From assembly GCA_024233005.1 (NCBI GenBank), contig JACKQE010000009.1, forward strand, positions 124,001-188,000: a stretch of 64,000 nt of DNA, read 5' to 3'. Made by a program: the position numbers and the translations under genes. Below the pieces are notes generated by a model that did no database searches, had not been told where the DNA came from, and saw only the letters and a list, made by a program, of their open reading frames with translations. Shown one piece after another: positions 9,391 to 17,544 of this stretch. The stretch comes from Akkermansiaceae bacterium. GTDB lineage: Bacteria; Verrucomicrobiota; Verrucomicrobiia; Verrucomicrobiales; DEV007. Within the stretch, counting starts at the first letter, position 1, and the number at the start of each line of letters is the position of its first letter.

Positions 9391-11668
9391 ACCACTTCCC
9401 TTCGGATTTGGCGCCTCCTTGTTTCTCACCACTCTTGCCAGTCTTTCCGCCATTGAGCCGGCGCCTTCCGGCCCGGTGGCGGGGGACCTGCCCGCGGTGG
9501 CGCCGAATCCTTTGCCGCAGGATGTGCCGGCCCGGCCTTCTCTTTCCGGGCCCTCTGCGATGGACTTGACCGCTCGGTTCGCCCTCGAATTCTTCCAGGA
9601 AAAACCGGGACCGGTCACACTGCGGACCGTCGAAGCCGCGTATGGTTTTTCCATCCCGGTTTCACCGCGAATGATCGTTTCCGCAGGTCAGGCGGAAATT
9701 AACTATTCCAACTCCATTTCATTGTTGGATGAGATTTCCCAGATCGCGCTCCGCTGGGATGATTCACTTTTGGCGGAAGCGCCTCTGCTGAAGCAATCAC
9801 CCAGCGGAAGGTTGCTGGAAGAATTGCCGGTGCAGGACATTACTCCGGGATACCACAATCTGGGTGTTGCCGTTGCCCAGCATTATGTCATCGGGGAATG
9901 CGAGGATCCGGTTTCCTCCGTTCTGTGGACGCAGATCGACACCAAAAAATCATGGATCGAAATCGACTATGGCTTGAAACCACTTGATCCGTTGCTGTCC
10001 GACTTGGCGTGGTTAATTGATCCGAAATTGTGGGGGGACTATCAATTGTCCATTGTCAGTCCAGGAGCTGAGCCAACGGACCGGATGCTTCGGTGGGGAA
10101 GCTTGGTTGCGCAACGGGCGGCCCTCATGCTGGACTACAAACCGTTATTTGTGGAGAGCGCCACCGCTATTCCGCCGGATCGGGATGCGGTGGTGGTGGG
10201 GCTTCGCAAAGATCTGGCCGGTATGGTGGAACCAGGTTTGCTCGGCAAGACGCGCGGAGCCTCCATCGGTATTCAGGCGAATCCTCAGGATCACCGGTTT
10301 TTTGTGCTGGTGCTGTCCGGTGATTCCGAGGACGAAGTGAACCTCGCTGTGGAAACCTTTGCTTTGTGGAATGGCGTTTTGCCTGCCCAAAAGTACCTCC
10401 CCATCAACAATCGCTCACAACAGGCTGGGGAGTCCTATCTGGCCAATTTCACGATCAAATCCGCAGAGGTGGTGGCGTTCTCGGAAATCGGGCAGATCAC
10501 GGACACTGTCAAAGGAATGAATGCGCCTGCTTTTCGCTTGGATTTCAGTTTGCCGCCCGACGCCTACGGCCGGGAAGGTCTCACTGCTGAATTGCGCCTT
10601 CATTTTGCCCATGGCGCAGGGCTGAGGGAAGATTCGGTGGTCAACTTGATTCTGAATGGGGAGTTTTCCCGGGCCATTCCGTTGCTCGCCAAGGAAGGAG
10701 CCGTTTTCCGGGATTACCAAGTGGAGATTCCATTGCGATCGTTCCGTCCGGGTCAAAATGTGATCGAATTCGAAACCCGTATGGTCCCAGCCCGTACTGG
10801 GTTTTGTGAGCTGATCCAGCAGGAAAACCTGCTTTTCACTTTGTATGACGATTCCACCATCGAATTTCCTGCCATGGAACATTATGTTCGGTTTCCGGAT
10901 CTTGAGCTTTGGCAGCGGACAGGATTTCCTGTCACCAAAGGCCCCTTGGGTGAGGGGTATTTCCTGCACGTGGCGGAACGTGATCCCGCCACCGTGGCCA
11001 GCGCATGGATGATTTCGGGAAAGCTGGCCCAAACAGCAGGCATCCCGTTGCTCGGGATGAAGGTGTCCTGTGAGTTGCCTCTTGCCGGTGAGCATTGGCT
11101 GGGGGTCGGTGCCACCAGTGCCATCGTTCCTCAATTGACCCCGGGGGCACCTGTGGCCTTTGGTGAGAAAGGCCGACTTCCCTTCATCCTTGCGGAAATT
11201 CCCGCGGCTCGACGGGGACTTGTCCCCGATCGACGGCAGGAACGGACCCGGTTGTCGGGAGGTCTAGAAGCGAAGGCTGTCGCGGGTGATTTCGGTCTGC
11301 TTTGCCAATATCCTTCCCCCATGGATGGACGGTCTGTGGCCACGCTAGTGACCGCAGAGACCCGGGAGAAATTGCAGACGCGGGTGTCACAACTGATTCG
11401 TCCCGAGACCTGGAACGGGCTGAATGGTGATACCGTGGCTTGGAATGGCGATGGCATTCCTCACGCCAAAAGGTTTGGCGACGCATTTTATCTCGGTGAT
11501 GCCGGGGTTCGGACCAAGGCTTCCTTCTGGTTCTCCCGACAGCCTTGGGGAGGCGTGGCTTTGGTTTTGGGACTCATTGTGGGGTGCGTGTTTTTGCTGA
11601 AACAAGCGTTGGCGGTGTATTTCCGTCGGAACCATCCCAACAGGGAAGCACCCAACCTTCTGGCTTGA
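9371..11668 (+). CDS. bcsB: BcsB-like periplasmic cellulose synthase subunit
   Basis: A 765-residue protein whose start overlaps the end of bcsA by 20 nt. It has an N-terminal signal sequence (FGFGASLFLTTLASLSA), a Pro-rich linker, and alternating carbohydrate-binding and flavodoxin-like stretches such as ELRLHFAHGAGLREDSVVN and NLILNGEFSRAIPL followed by FRPGQNVIEFE. A single C-terminal membrane helix (GGVALVLGLIVGCVFLLKQA) and a basic tail anchor it next to BcsA. This order matches BcsB, which guides the glucan through the periplasm and is needed for BcsA activity. The family evolves quickly, so the call leans on architecture and position as well as sequence. No bcsZ-type endoglucanase follows. 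Confidence 0.9.
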   Translation: MPLCNPRPLPFGFGASLFLTTLASLSAIEPAPSGPVAGDLPAVAPNPLPQDVPARPSLSGPSAMDLTARFALEFFQEKPGPVTLRTVEAAYGFSIPVSPRMIVSAGQAEINYSNSISLLDEISQIALRWDDSLLAEAPLLKQSPSGRLLEELPVQDITPGYHNLGVAVAQHYVIGECEDPVSSVLWTQIDTKKSWIEIDYGLKPLDPLLSDLAWLIDPKLWGDYQLSIVSPGAEPTDRMLRWGSLVAQRAALMLDYKPLFVESATAIPPDRDAVVVGLRKDLAGMVEPGLLGKTRGASIGIQANPQDHRFFVLVLSGDSEDEVNLAVETFALWNGVLPAQKYLPINNRSQQAGESYLANFTIKSAEVVAFSEIGQITDTVKGMNAPAFRLDFSLPPDAYGREGLTAELRLHFAHGAGLREDSVVNLILNGEFSRAIPLLAKEGAVFRDYQVEIPLRSFRPGQNVIEFETRMVPARTGFCELIQQENLLFTLYDDSTIEFPAMEHYVRFPDLELWQRTGFPVTKGPLGEGYFLHVAERDPATVASAWMISGKLAQTAGIPLLGMKVSCELPLAGEHWLGVGATSAIVPQLTPGAPVAFGEKGRLPFILAEIPAARRGLVPDRRQERTRLSGGLEAKAVAGDFGLLCQYPSPMDGRSVATLVTAETREKLQTRVSQLIRPETWNGLNGDTVAWNGDGIPHAKRFGDAFYLGDAGVRTKASFWFSRQPWGGVALVLGLIVGCVFLLKQALAVYFRRNHPNREAPNLLA

Positions 11669-11698
11669 GAGCTGAGTCTTTCCTAGAATTTTAGTAGT

Positions 11699-11769
11699 TG
11701 GCCAAAAGCGATCGGCCAGCGAAACCAAAGATTTTACTCTGATGGCCACCGAGAACCGTGGAGGCTTTG
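11699..11769 (+). other. Possible structured leader or intergenic RNA before bcsC
   Basis: A more GC-rich patch in the otherwise AT-rich 214-nt gap between bcsB and bcsC. It can form TGGCC/GGCCA (11699-11703 with 11714-11718), CAAAG/CTTTG (11726-11730 with 11765-11769) and, nested inside the latter, CCAC/GTGG (11746-11749 with 11758-11761). It does not match the c-di-GMP-I riboswitch consensus as I know it. The evidence is only base-pairing by eye. Confidence 0.25.
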
Positions 11770-11794
11770 AAAAATTTTGCACTTGGCTTGTGCT

Positions 11795-11814
11795 TTTTGT
11801 TGAAATTTAAGTTG
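11795..11814 (+). promoter_or_regulatory. 20-nt element upstream of bcsC, second copy of the bcsA element
   Basis: The sequence is TTTTGTTGAAATTTAAGTTG, 68 nt before the bcsC start, matching the bcsA copy at 18 of 20 positions. An AT-rich stretch with TATTTATTTATACG-type sequence follows and could hold a -10 box. This suggests bcsC has its own promoter under the same control as bcsAB. Confidence 0.5.
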
Positions 11815-11882
11815 CATGAACTATTTATTTATACGTAATAATAAAGAGGGTTCACCTGTGTCTTCAGCTCTCGAACTTTTTC

Positions 11883-14129
11883 ATGTCTGGGCATCCTAAA
11901 ATCGTCATCCATCGCAGTCTTGGGGCAGCGGTCATGGGCGTGGTTTGGGCTTTTTCGCTTCATACGGGACGGGTTTGTGCCCAGGTTCAAAAATATCAGG
12001 ACGCTGAAATTCCCAACCAGGCGCCGACCACATCGACGAACGAGTCCTCTGAGGATCTTTCCCGGATGGCCTGGAATCAGTATGATGCCGGCGAATACGT
12101 GCAGGCTCGGGATCAATTCAAGAGCTTGCTCGCCAAGGATCCTGCGGATTCAGCGGCCGCCCGGGGATTGATTTTGTCCACCTACCGCGCGGGAGATCCT
12201 GTCGAAGCGTATGCGTTGGCCAGGGCTCACGAGGCTGATATTCCGAATGCAAGAGGGGTGGTTCTTGGAATGGTTGAGGGGGATGCTTGGAAATTGGTCG
12301 ATTCGAAGGAATATAAAAAGGCCGACGACCTGATTGGAGGATTCAAAGATGAACCCTCGCTTGGCAAGGTGCGGGAAGAAATTGGACGCCATGAAGTCGA
12401 GCAAGCCCTGATAGCCGGACGCTCGAACGAGGCGGTGACTTTGGCTGAGGGATATGGGTTGGATTCCCAAAAACTTTCGTCCACCCAGTCCCGACTATTG
12501 GTGGCCAAAGCTGAACAACTTCAGGCTAGTGGAAAATACCGGGAAAGTCTCAAAGTTCTGGAAGAGGCCGATGACATTTCATCCCTCGACCGGGGGGCTC
12601 AAAAACTCAAAGCGTGGGGTCTCTATCATACCCGCCAATTCAAAGGCTCAGCGGAACTGTTTGAATCCCTCTACCGTCAGATACCTGAACGGGACATGGC
12701 GGAAGGTTTGACCTACAGTCTTCAACAAAGTGGTCGAGTCAGTGATCTTGCCCATAAAAGCGAAGAGTTGGGGGGAGCCATGAAAACGACCGCTCAACCG
12801 GTGACCGATGCCATTGTGGAGCGTGAGCGGCTGAGGCAGGATGATTTGAAGAAACAGCAGGCTGCCAATGAATTGGGGCACGTGGTCACAACCTCTCCCG
12901 CCAGTGGGGGATCCACTGTCTTCGTCCATCCGGAAGGCGCCTTGGATCGCTCCTGGTCAGCGACCGGAAGCGCCCCATTGGCAGCAGTGAATCCAGGGCA
13001 ATTCAACAGAGGTGGGCGGCACCTCATGGCCGGTACCAGTCGGATGGCTTTGGGCAGCGGTTTCAGGGTGAAGCAGGGAGATTCCGGGACCAGTCAATTG
13101 ACAGCGATGGAGCTTCCTGCATTGGAAGGGGAAATGGTTTTCGGCCCGAATGGGAACCAGTCTCTGGGGCTTTCGGTTCGACGCCACACCTTGGACACCG
13201 GCAGCGTGAATCTCAATCATTTCTATGGATCCGCTCCCACAGGCGGTCGCTTGGTCAAGGTTGCTCCGGTGACCCGTGTCGACACTTTGGTGGAGCCAAG
13301 GTTGTCCTACCGCAGAGAGGAAGGAAATTTGGGATTCTTTGCCGAATTGGGAACCACTCCGATCGGGGGTTCGGTTTCTGCCTTGCCAGTAGGGGCGATC
13401 GGAATTGATTGGAAGCAGCCTGAGTATCATTGGCGTGCCGAAGTATTTTCCGAGTCGGTCACTGAATCGATGTTGTCCTGGGTTGGAGCGAAAGATCCTT
13501 ACACCGGGAATGATTGGGGCCGCGTCACGGAAACCGGTGTGAGGGCCGAAGGATGGCACCAGCTGAGTGGTCCCTGGGGGGTTTATGGTGATGTCAAAGC
13601 CTCCTACCTGGGAGGTGAGGGGGTCGCCGACAACTCGTCCTTTGCCGGCACGGTGGCTCTCTCCTACAACCTCGATGTTGACGGTTTTGAGTATTTCTCG
13701 ATCGGACCTTCCGTGCACTATGAACATTACGACAAAAATCTGAGTCAGTTCACCCATGGTCATGGTGGTTATTTCTCACCTGATTCCATGTTGCAGGCAA
13801 TGATGGGGGTCAGTTTTCAAACAGAATCCGGACATCCTTGGATGATGGAAGGGTTTGTCGGGGGAGGCTGGCAGACCAATGACCAGGCATCCGCTGCGGT
13901 CCTTCCCCTGAGTCCGGATGGCCGGTACTACGATTCTCTCAGTGACAGTTCAGCGGTGTTCACGGCGCGGCTCCAGGGGACTTGGGCTCTGGCACCCCAG
14001 TGGCAGGTTGGTGCTCAGGCCGGCTATGCCAAGACTGCTTCCTACGAGGAATACGGCGGAGCACTCTTTTTGCGCTATCTGATGAGCCCGACCGCTTCGA
14101 TCGACCGCGGCGATCTCTACCGTCGTTGA
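11883..14129 (+). CDS. bcsC: BcsC-like TPR and outer-membrane beta-barrel protein
   Basis: A 748-residue exported protein with an N-terminal signal (LGAAVMGVVWAFSLHTGRVCAQ). TPR-like helical repeats cover about residues 55-300 (for example AWNQYDAGEYVQARDQFKSL, DPADSAAARGLILSTYRAGD, and a helical pair ending in SLQQSGR). A linker leads into a C-terminal barrel of about 360 residues with repeated amphipathic strands and a final strand GGALFLRYLM. The segment LPALEGEMVFGPNGNQSLGL resembles the entry to the BcsC C-terminal domain, so it probably forms the outer-membrane exit pore for the polymer. It is much shorter than enterobacterial BcsC (about 1150 residues), mainly through fewer TPRs. It lies 214 nt after bcsB with its own probable promoter, and its stop is 4 nt from the convergent DUF1552 stop. 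Confidence 0.85.
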   Translation: MSGHPKIVIHRSLGAAVMGVVWAFSLHTGRVCAQVQKYQDAEIPNQAPTTSTNESSEDLSRMAWNQYDAGEYVQARDQFKSLLAKDPADSAAARGLILSTYRAGDPVEAYALARAHEADIPNARGVVLGMVEGDAWKLVDSKEYKKADDLIGGFKDEPSLGKVREEIGRHEVEQALIAGRSNEAVTLAEGYGLDSQKLSSTQSRLLVAKAEQLQASGKYRESLKVLEEADDISSLDRGAQKLKAWGLYHTRQFKGSAELFESLYRQIPERDMAEGLTYSLQQSGRVSDLAHKSEELGGAMKTTAQPVTDAIVERERLRQDDLKKQQAANELGHVVTTSPASGGSTVFVHPEGALDRSWSATGSAPLAAVNPGQFNRGGRHLMAGTSRMALGSGFRVKQGDSGTSQLTAMELPALEGEMVFGPNGNQSLGLSVRRHTLDTGSVNLNHFYGSAPTGGRLVKVAPVTRVDTLVEPRLSYRREEGNLGFFAELGTTPIGGSVSALPVGAIGIDWKQPEYHWRAEVFSESVTESMLSWVGAKDPYTGNDWGRVTETGVRAEGWHQLSGPWGVYGDVKASYLGGEGVADNSSFAGTVALSYNLDVDGFEYFSIGPSVHYEHYDKNLSQFTHGHGGYFSPDSMLQAMMGVSFQTESGHPWMMEGFVGGGWQTNDQASAAVLPLSPDGRYYDSLSDSSAVFTARLQGTWALAPQWQVGAQAGYAKTASYEEYGGALFLRYLMSPTASIDRGDLYRR

Positions 14130-14133
14130 ATGG

Positions 14134-15444
14134 TCAGGGACCCATCAGCGCGTCAATGGGGCCGGTGCTGACACCGTTCAGGGAGGAGAGTTCCATCCCG
14201 AGTCCGCGGGCCAGTGTCAGGAGCAGGTTGGCAAGTGGTGTTCCGGTCGTGGTCCGGATCACCTGACCCATTTTCAGTGGGCCATTCCTGCCTCCGGCCA
14301 CCACCACCGGGAGGTCAACAGGGGCATGCCCATTGCCGTCCTTCATACCTGAACCATAGAGGACCAGCGTACTGTCCAACAGGGTTCCCGTGCCATCCGG
14401 CAATGCTTTTAATCGGTCAAGGAACCAGGCAAATTGCTCCACAAACCAGTGACTGATCCGGTTGTATTGTTCAATGGTGTCGGGAAGATCTTTGTGATGC
14501 GAAAGGCCGTGGTGGTCTCCTTTCACTCCCTCGATAAAGCCGTAATCGAGTCGGCTGAATCCGTGGGCCGTCATCACGGTGACAATCCGGGTGCTGTCGG
14601 TCCACAGGGCCAGCGCGGCAATCTCAAGGATGGACCGGAGATGTTCCTGTCGATGCTCCCGGCTCAGGACGAAAGAGGGGACGATGGGAGGATCGTGGCT
14701 GTCAGTGGGCGGGGCGGCGGCGAGACGCTGCAGGCGCAGCTCAATTTCCCTCACTGCGGTGAGGTATTGGTCCAATTTTTCCTGGTCACGGCCGCTGGCT
14801 TTCTTTCGCAACTCTTTGGCATCCTGCGCCACCAGATCAACGACACTCTGCCGCAGGGCGTTGTTCCTTTGTGCCAAAGCATCGTTCGAAACACGAAAAA
14901 GACGGTCGAACACCATCTGGGGATCAATCTGCGGTTGAATGCGTGAACTCTCCGTAATCCATGACACCGTATTGGACAGCGAAATGGGTTCTCCTGAAGT
15001 GCTGCCCTGTCGGGGGGGCTCTGTTCCAAGCACCAAGCTCGGCAGCCGGGTATCTCTGCCAATGACTGATGCGGCCAGTTGATCCAGGGAAATACCGGCC
15101 TTTCCTCTGACTACGGGAACGCCTGACAGGAAGGCGGAAGTCAATTGCACATGGCCGCTCCCACTGTTCTGGAGCCCTGTGATGACGGAAAAGTTTCCCC
15201 TATGGCGGGCTAAGGGGCTTAAAACGCGGGGAAGGGTGGAAGCATCCAAGGATCCCTCCAAGACGGGTAGCTTCCAGCCTGATGGATGCACGCCATTGGG
15301 TTGGAATAGGCAACACAGATGGCGTGCTGTTCCGCTGGTTGAAGGGGGCGTTCCTCCCATGATTTCCAGCCACGGAAGTGCCAGCATCGCTCCTGTGCTG
15401 CGAAGCAAGGAACGTCGAGGGATCTTCCAACCTTGAGCGCTCAC
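14134..15444 (-). CDS. DUF1552 exported protein
   Basis: A 436-residue protein with a Tat-like N-terminus (KIPRRSLLRSTGAMLALPWLE) followed by the DUF1552 pattern: HLCCLFQPNGVHPSGW, then TGLQNSGSGHVQLTSAFLSG, SLDQLAASVIGRDTRLPSLVLG, LDQYLTAVREIELRL, and near the C-terminus STLVLYGSGMKDGNGHAPVDLPVVVAGG. The last segment resembles the phosphatase-like core shared with DUF1501. The family is abundant in Planctomycetes and Verrucomicrobia and normally sits next to a DUF1592/DUF1588 cytochrome protein; no such partner is beside it here. Its biochemical role is not established. Confidence 0.9.
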   Translation of the reverse strand: MSAQGWKIPRRSLLRSTGAMLALPWLEIMGGTPPSTSGTARHLCCLFQPNGVHPSGWKLPVLEGSLDASTLPRVLSPLARHRGNFSVITGLQNSGSGHVQLTSAFLSGVPVVRGKAGISLDQLAASVIGRDTRLPSLVLGTEPPRQGSTSGEPISLSNTVSWITESSRIQPQIDPQMVFDRLFRVSNDALAQRNNALRQSVVDLVAQDAKELRKKASGRDQEKLDQYLTAVREIELRLQRLAAAPPTDSHDPPIVPSFVLSREHRQEHLRSILEIAALALWTDSTRIVTVMTAHGFSRLDYGFIEGVKGDHHGLSHHKDLPDTIEQYNRISHWFVEQFAWFLDRLKALPDGTGTLLDSTLVLYGSGMKDGNGHAPVDLPVVVAGGRNGPLKMGQVIRTTTGTPLANLLLTLARGLGMELSSLNGVSTGPIDALMGP

Positions 15445-15748
15445 CTTTGAAAATATCAGAATTTAGACTTGTAAAAACCAGAAAAGGAGCAATTAGTATA
15501 AAAACCGTAAAGTAGGTTTCTGAAAGGTTCAGCCAGAAGTTTGAGTTCAGGAAACACGCAGTTCTCAAAAGTTGTCTGATTCTACCCAAATTCTGACCCC
15601 ACGGACGCTGCAACACCCTAAACCAAAGCCTCTTTCGATCAACCTGCCATTTCTCGGGTATTTCCGCCGTATTTGTCCACCATTTTCATTCCAGCAGTTC
15701 ATGAACACCTCCTGGGACCTGCGGCACCATTTTCAACCTAGCCCTGTC
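15445..15748. other. Non-coding divergent region between the DUF1552 and prepilin-like genes
   Basis: About 300 nt, AT-rich in the first half (15445-15530). It probably holds promoters for both flanking divergent genes. I see no RNA gene, strong hairpin or convincing small gene. An upstream in-frame ATG at 15701 lies in it, but the prepilin leader argues for the start at 15749. Confidence 0.5.
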
Positions 15749-17422
15749 ATGAAAACTTACAAAGCATTCACATTGGTGGAAACTTTGAGTTCGGTCGCCA
15801 TCGTTGGCCTTCTGGCAGCCATCGCTCTCACATACGCCGGCTCCAGTCGGACGGTCGGTTTGGATACCAAGCTGAATACGGATGTCTCGGCCCTGAACCA
15901 AGCCTTGGCTTCCTATGTTGGCTTTGGAGGCTCCGTCAGCGATATTGATAATCCCATCGATGTGCTGACGCGGTTGAAAAGTCAGCAACTTCAATCCGAG
16001 ACCTCTCAGTCAGCTGGATTGACCGGCAGCTATGTCGATCTCCGACTGCGAGCGCTTTTGATGGACGAATCGGAAGCTAAGTCCAACGATTTGAGAGCAA
16101 TATGGGATCCGGATGCCGCGCAGTTTGTGATTTCCCGATCCGGGTTTCCGGCCGTGAAGGCTTTCTACCTGTCATCCGATGAAGAAGCCGTGCAGTTTGA
16201 AAGCCGGCCCCAGTTTTTCACCTACGCGGCGGAAGACAAATGGGTCTGGGATTTTCAGGATCGGCCTCCCCTTACCAAGCCCGTTCCAACTACCGTAAGG
16301 ACTTCCACTCCTGATGAAACCCCTTCGACCGGTGGAACGGCCTCTCCGGGGCGGTTGCTGTCTCCCGTGTATTCTGTGCCGGGCGTGCCACGATCCATTT
16401 CTGACTTTCCGTTTCTCCTGACGCTTTCCAATCCCAATCCGGGCGGGACCTCGAACCTGGTTTACCGGATCAATGGCGGGACTTGGACAACTTATACCGG
16501 ACCCTTCGCGGTTGACCCTTCGGCGACCGTTATCGCTTACTCCCAGACGACGGACACCAGCCGATGGTTGGACAGTTCCTCCGCCAGCAGCGCCTTTGGG
16601 GTCATTTCCAAAAAGCTGGAGACTCCCGTCATCTCGTCCTCTGCCGGCGCGTTTGACAAAGATCTGAATCCCGAAGTCACAGTGACCCTGGCGGATCCGA
16701 ACCCCGCCGGTCTTGGCAAACTCTATTATACGGTGGGGGCAGGATATGTCGAATACACCGGGCCCTTCAAACTCTCCGCAAGTGCTTATGATTCCGCGGA
16801 TGCCACGATTTTGGCCTATGTGAACCCCGTGGCGGCGTATTACACGCGGAGTGACACCGCCAGCGCCACCATCGCCAAGCCCGATCCGTTGTTTCTGATT
16901 TCAGCAAAAACCAGTGGATCATTTCACAGTGCGGTGGGGCCTGCGACCAAAGTGGTCAAAATCGCGGGCAACCAGATCGACTGGGGCGATCCTCCCAAAG
17001 GAGAGAAGTCCAACAAACTTCAGTTTAGCGGGAACAATGTCAAAGACCTCCGCCCTGGAGTCGAGTTTGTGGCTGGCAGTGTCTCTTACCGCAATGGCAC
17101 TGTGTTCTCGACCACCGGGATCACCGAAGTGCAGATGAGAATCGAATTCGCCCTGAATGGGGGCAGCCCTCTGTTGTTCGATTATGTTTTGGAGACGGTT
17201 TCCACCACCAACAACGGCAAAGATCCCCGGGCTGACGCCGATTACGTCAAGTTGCCTTCGCAGACCGCGGAAGCCGTGACCATCGAAGGGCACCGTTTCA
17301 TTCTGGAACTTTCGTTCGGATGGACCACCAAGGATGGGTTTTCCACTGACAGTGAGTTCTACGTTCTGGAAAACGAGAGTGCCACGGCGGAAGTCCGCGG
17401 CAAATTCATCGTTGCAGAATGA
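15749..17422 (+). CDS. Large prepilin-like protein with CHB_HEX_C-type repeats and a C-terminal choice-of-anchor-like domain
   Basis: From the ATG at 15749 the 557-residue protein begins MKTYKAFTLVETLSSVAIVG, a class III/type IV prepilin leader. The residue before the cleavage point is Ala instead of Gly, with Phe +1 and Glu +5 kept. A pilin-like head follows. Two repeats of about 80-90 residues then appear, with LSNPNPGGTSNLVYRINGGT...YTGPF and LADPNPAGLGKLYYTVGAGYVEYTGPF, resembling the chitobiase/beta-hexosaminidase C-terminal-like domain seen in PVC surface proteins. The last 170 residues resemble the choice-of-anchor K type (FLISAKTSGSFHSA ... LQFSGNNV). It is probably a minor pilin or pseudopilin carrying an adhesive tail. 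The pilus machinery is not in the window. Confidence 0.78.
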   Translation: MKTYKAFTLVETLSSVAIVGLLAAIALTYAGSSRTVGLDTKLNTDVSALNQALASYVGFGGSVSDIDNPIDVLTRLKSQQLQSETSQSAGLTGSYVDLRLRALLMDESEAKSNDLRAIWDPDAAQFVISRSGFPAVKAFYLSSDEEAVQFESRPQFFTYAAEDKWVWDFQDRPPLTKPVPTTVRTSTPDETPSTGGTASPGRLLSPVYSVPGVPRSISDFPFLLTLSNPNPGGTSNLVYRINGGTWTTYTGPFAVDPSATVIAYSQTTDTSRWLDSSSASSAFGVISKKLETPVISSSAGAFDKDLNPEVTVTLADPNPAGLGKLYYTVGAGYVEYTGPFKLSASAYDSADATILAYVNPVAAYYTRSDTASATIAKPDPLFLISAKTSGSFHSAVGPATKVVKIAGNQIDWGDPPKGEKSNKLQFSGNNVKDLRPGVEFVAGSVSYRNGTVFSTTGITEVQMRIEFALNGGSPLLFDYVLETVSTTNNGKDPRADADYVKLPSQTAEAVTIEGHRFILELSFGWTTKDGFSTDSEFYVLENESATAEVRGKFIVAE

Positions 17423-17428
17423 TCCCCC

Positions 17429-17447
17429 GGGCGGCGCTTTCGCGCCC
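17429..17447 (+). terminator. Weak terminator-like hairpin after the prepilin-like gene
   Basis: GGGC-g-GCG / CGC-GCCC, a bulged GC stem with a CTTT loop, starts 7 nt after the stop at 17422 and is followed only by TTGAGTT. The stem is stable but the U-tract is poor, so termination is uncertain. Confidence 0.4.
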
Positions 17448-17544
17448 TTGAGTTGCCCTCAGGTGCGGGGAATGGTTGTCTGGTCGCGCGATTTGTTCCG
17501 CCTCTCTCACCCTGAGGTGCCACCTTCGCTCCGGCCCCGATCTC

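Noticed and set aside
11699..11769. c-di-GMP-I (GEMM) riboswitch before bcsC
   Set aside because: The location is attractive, but the conserved CACGCACAGGGCAAACC-type segment and the tetraloop/receptor arrangement are not present. Kept only as a generic structured RNA candidate.
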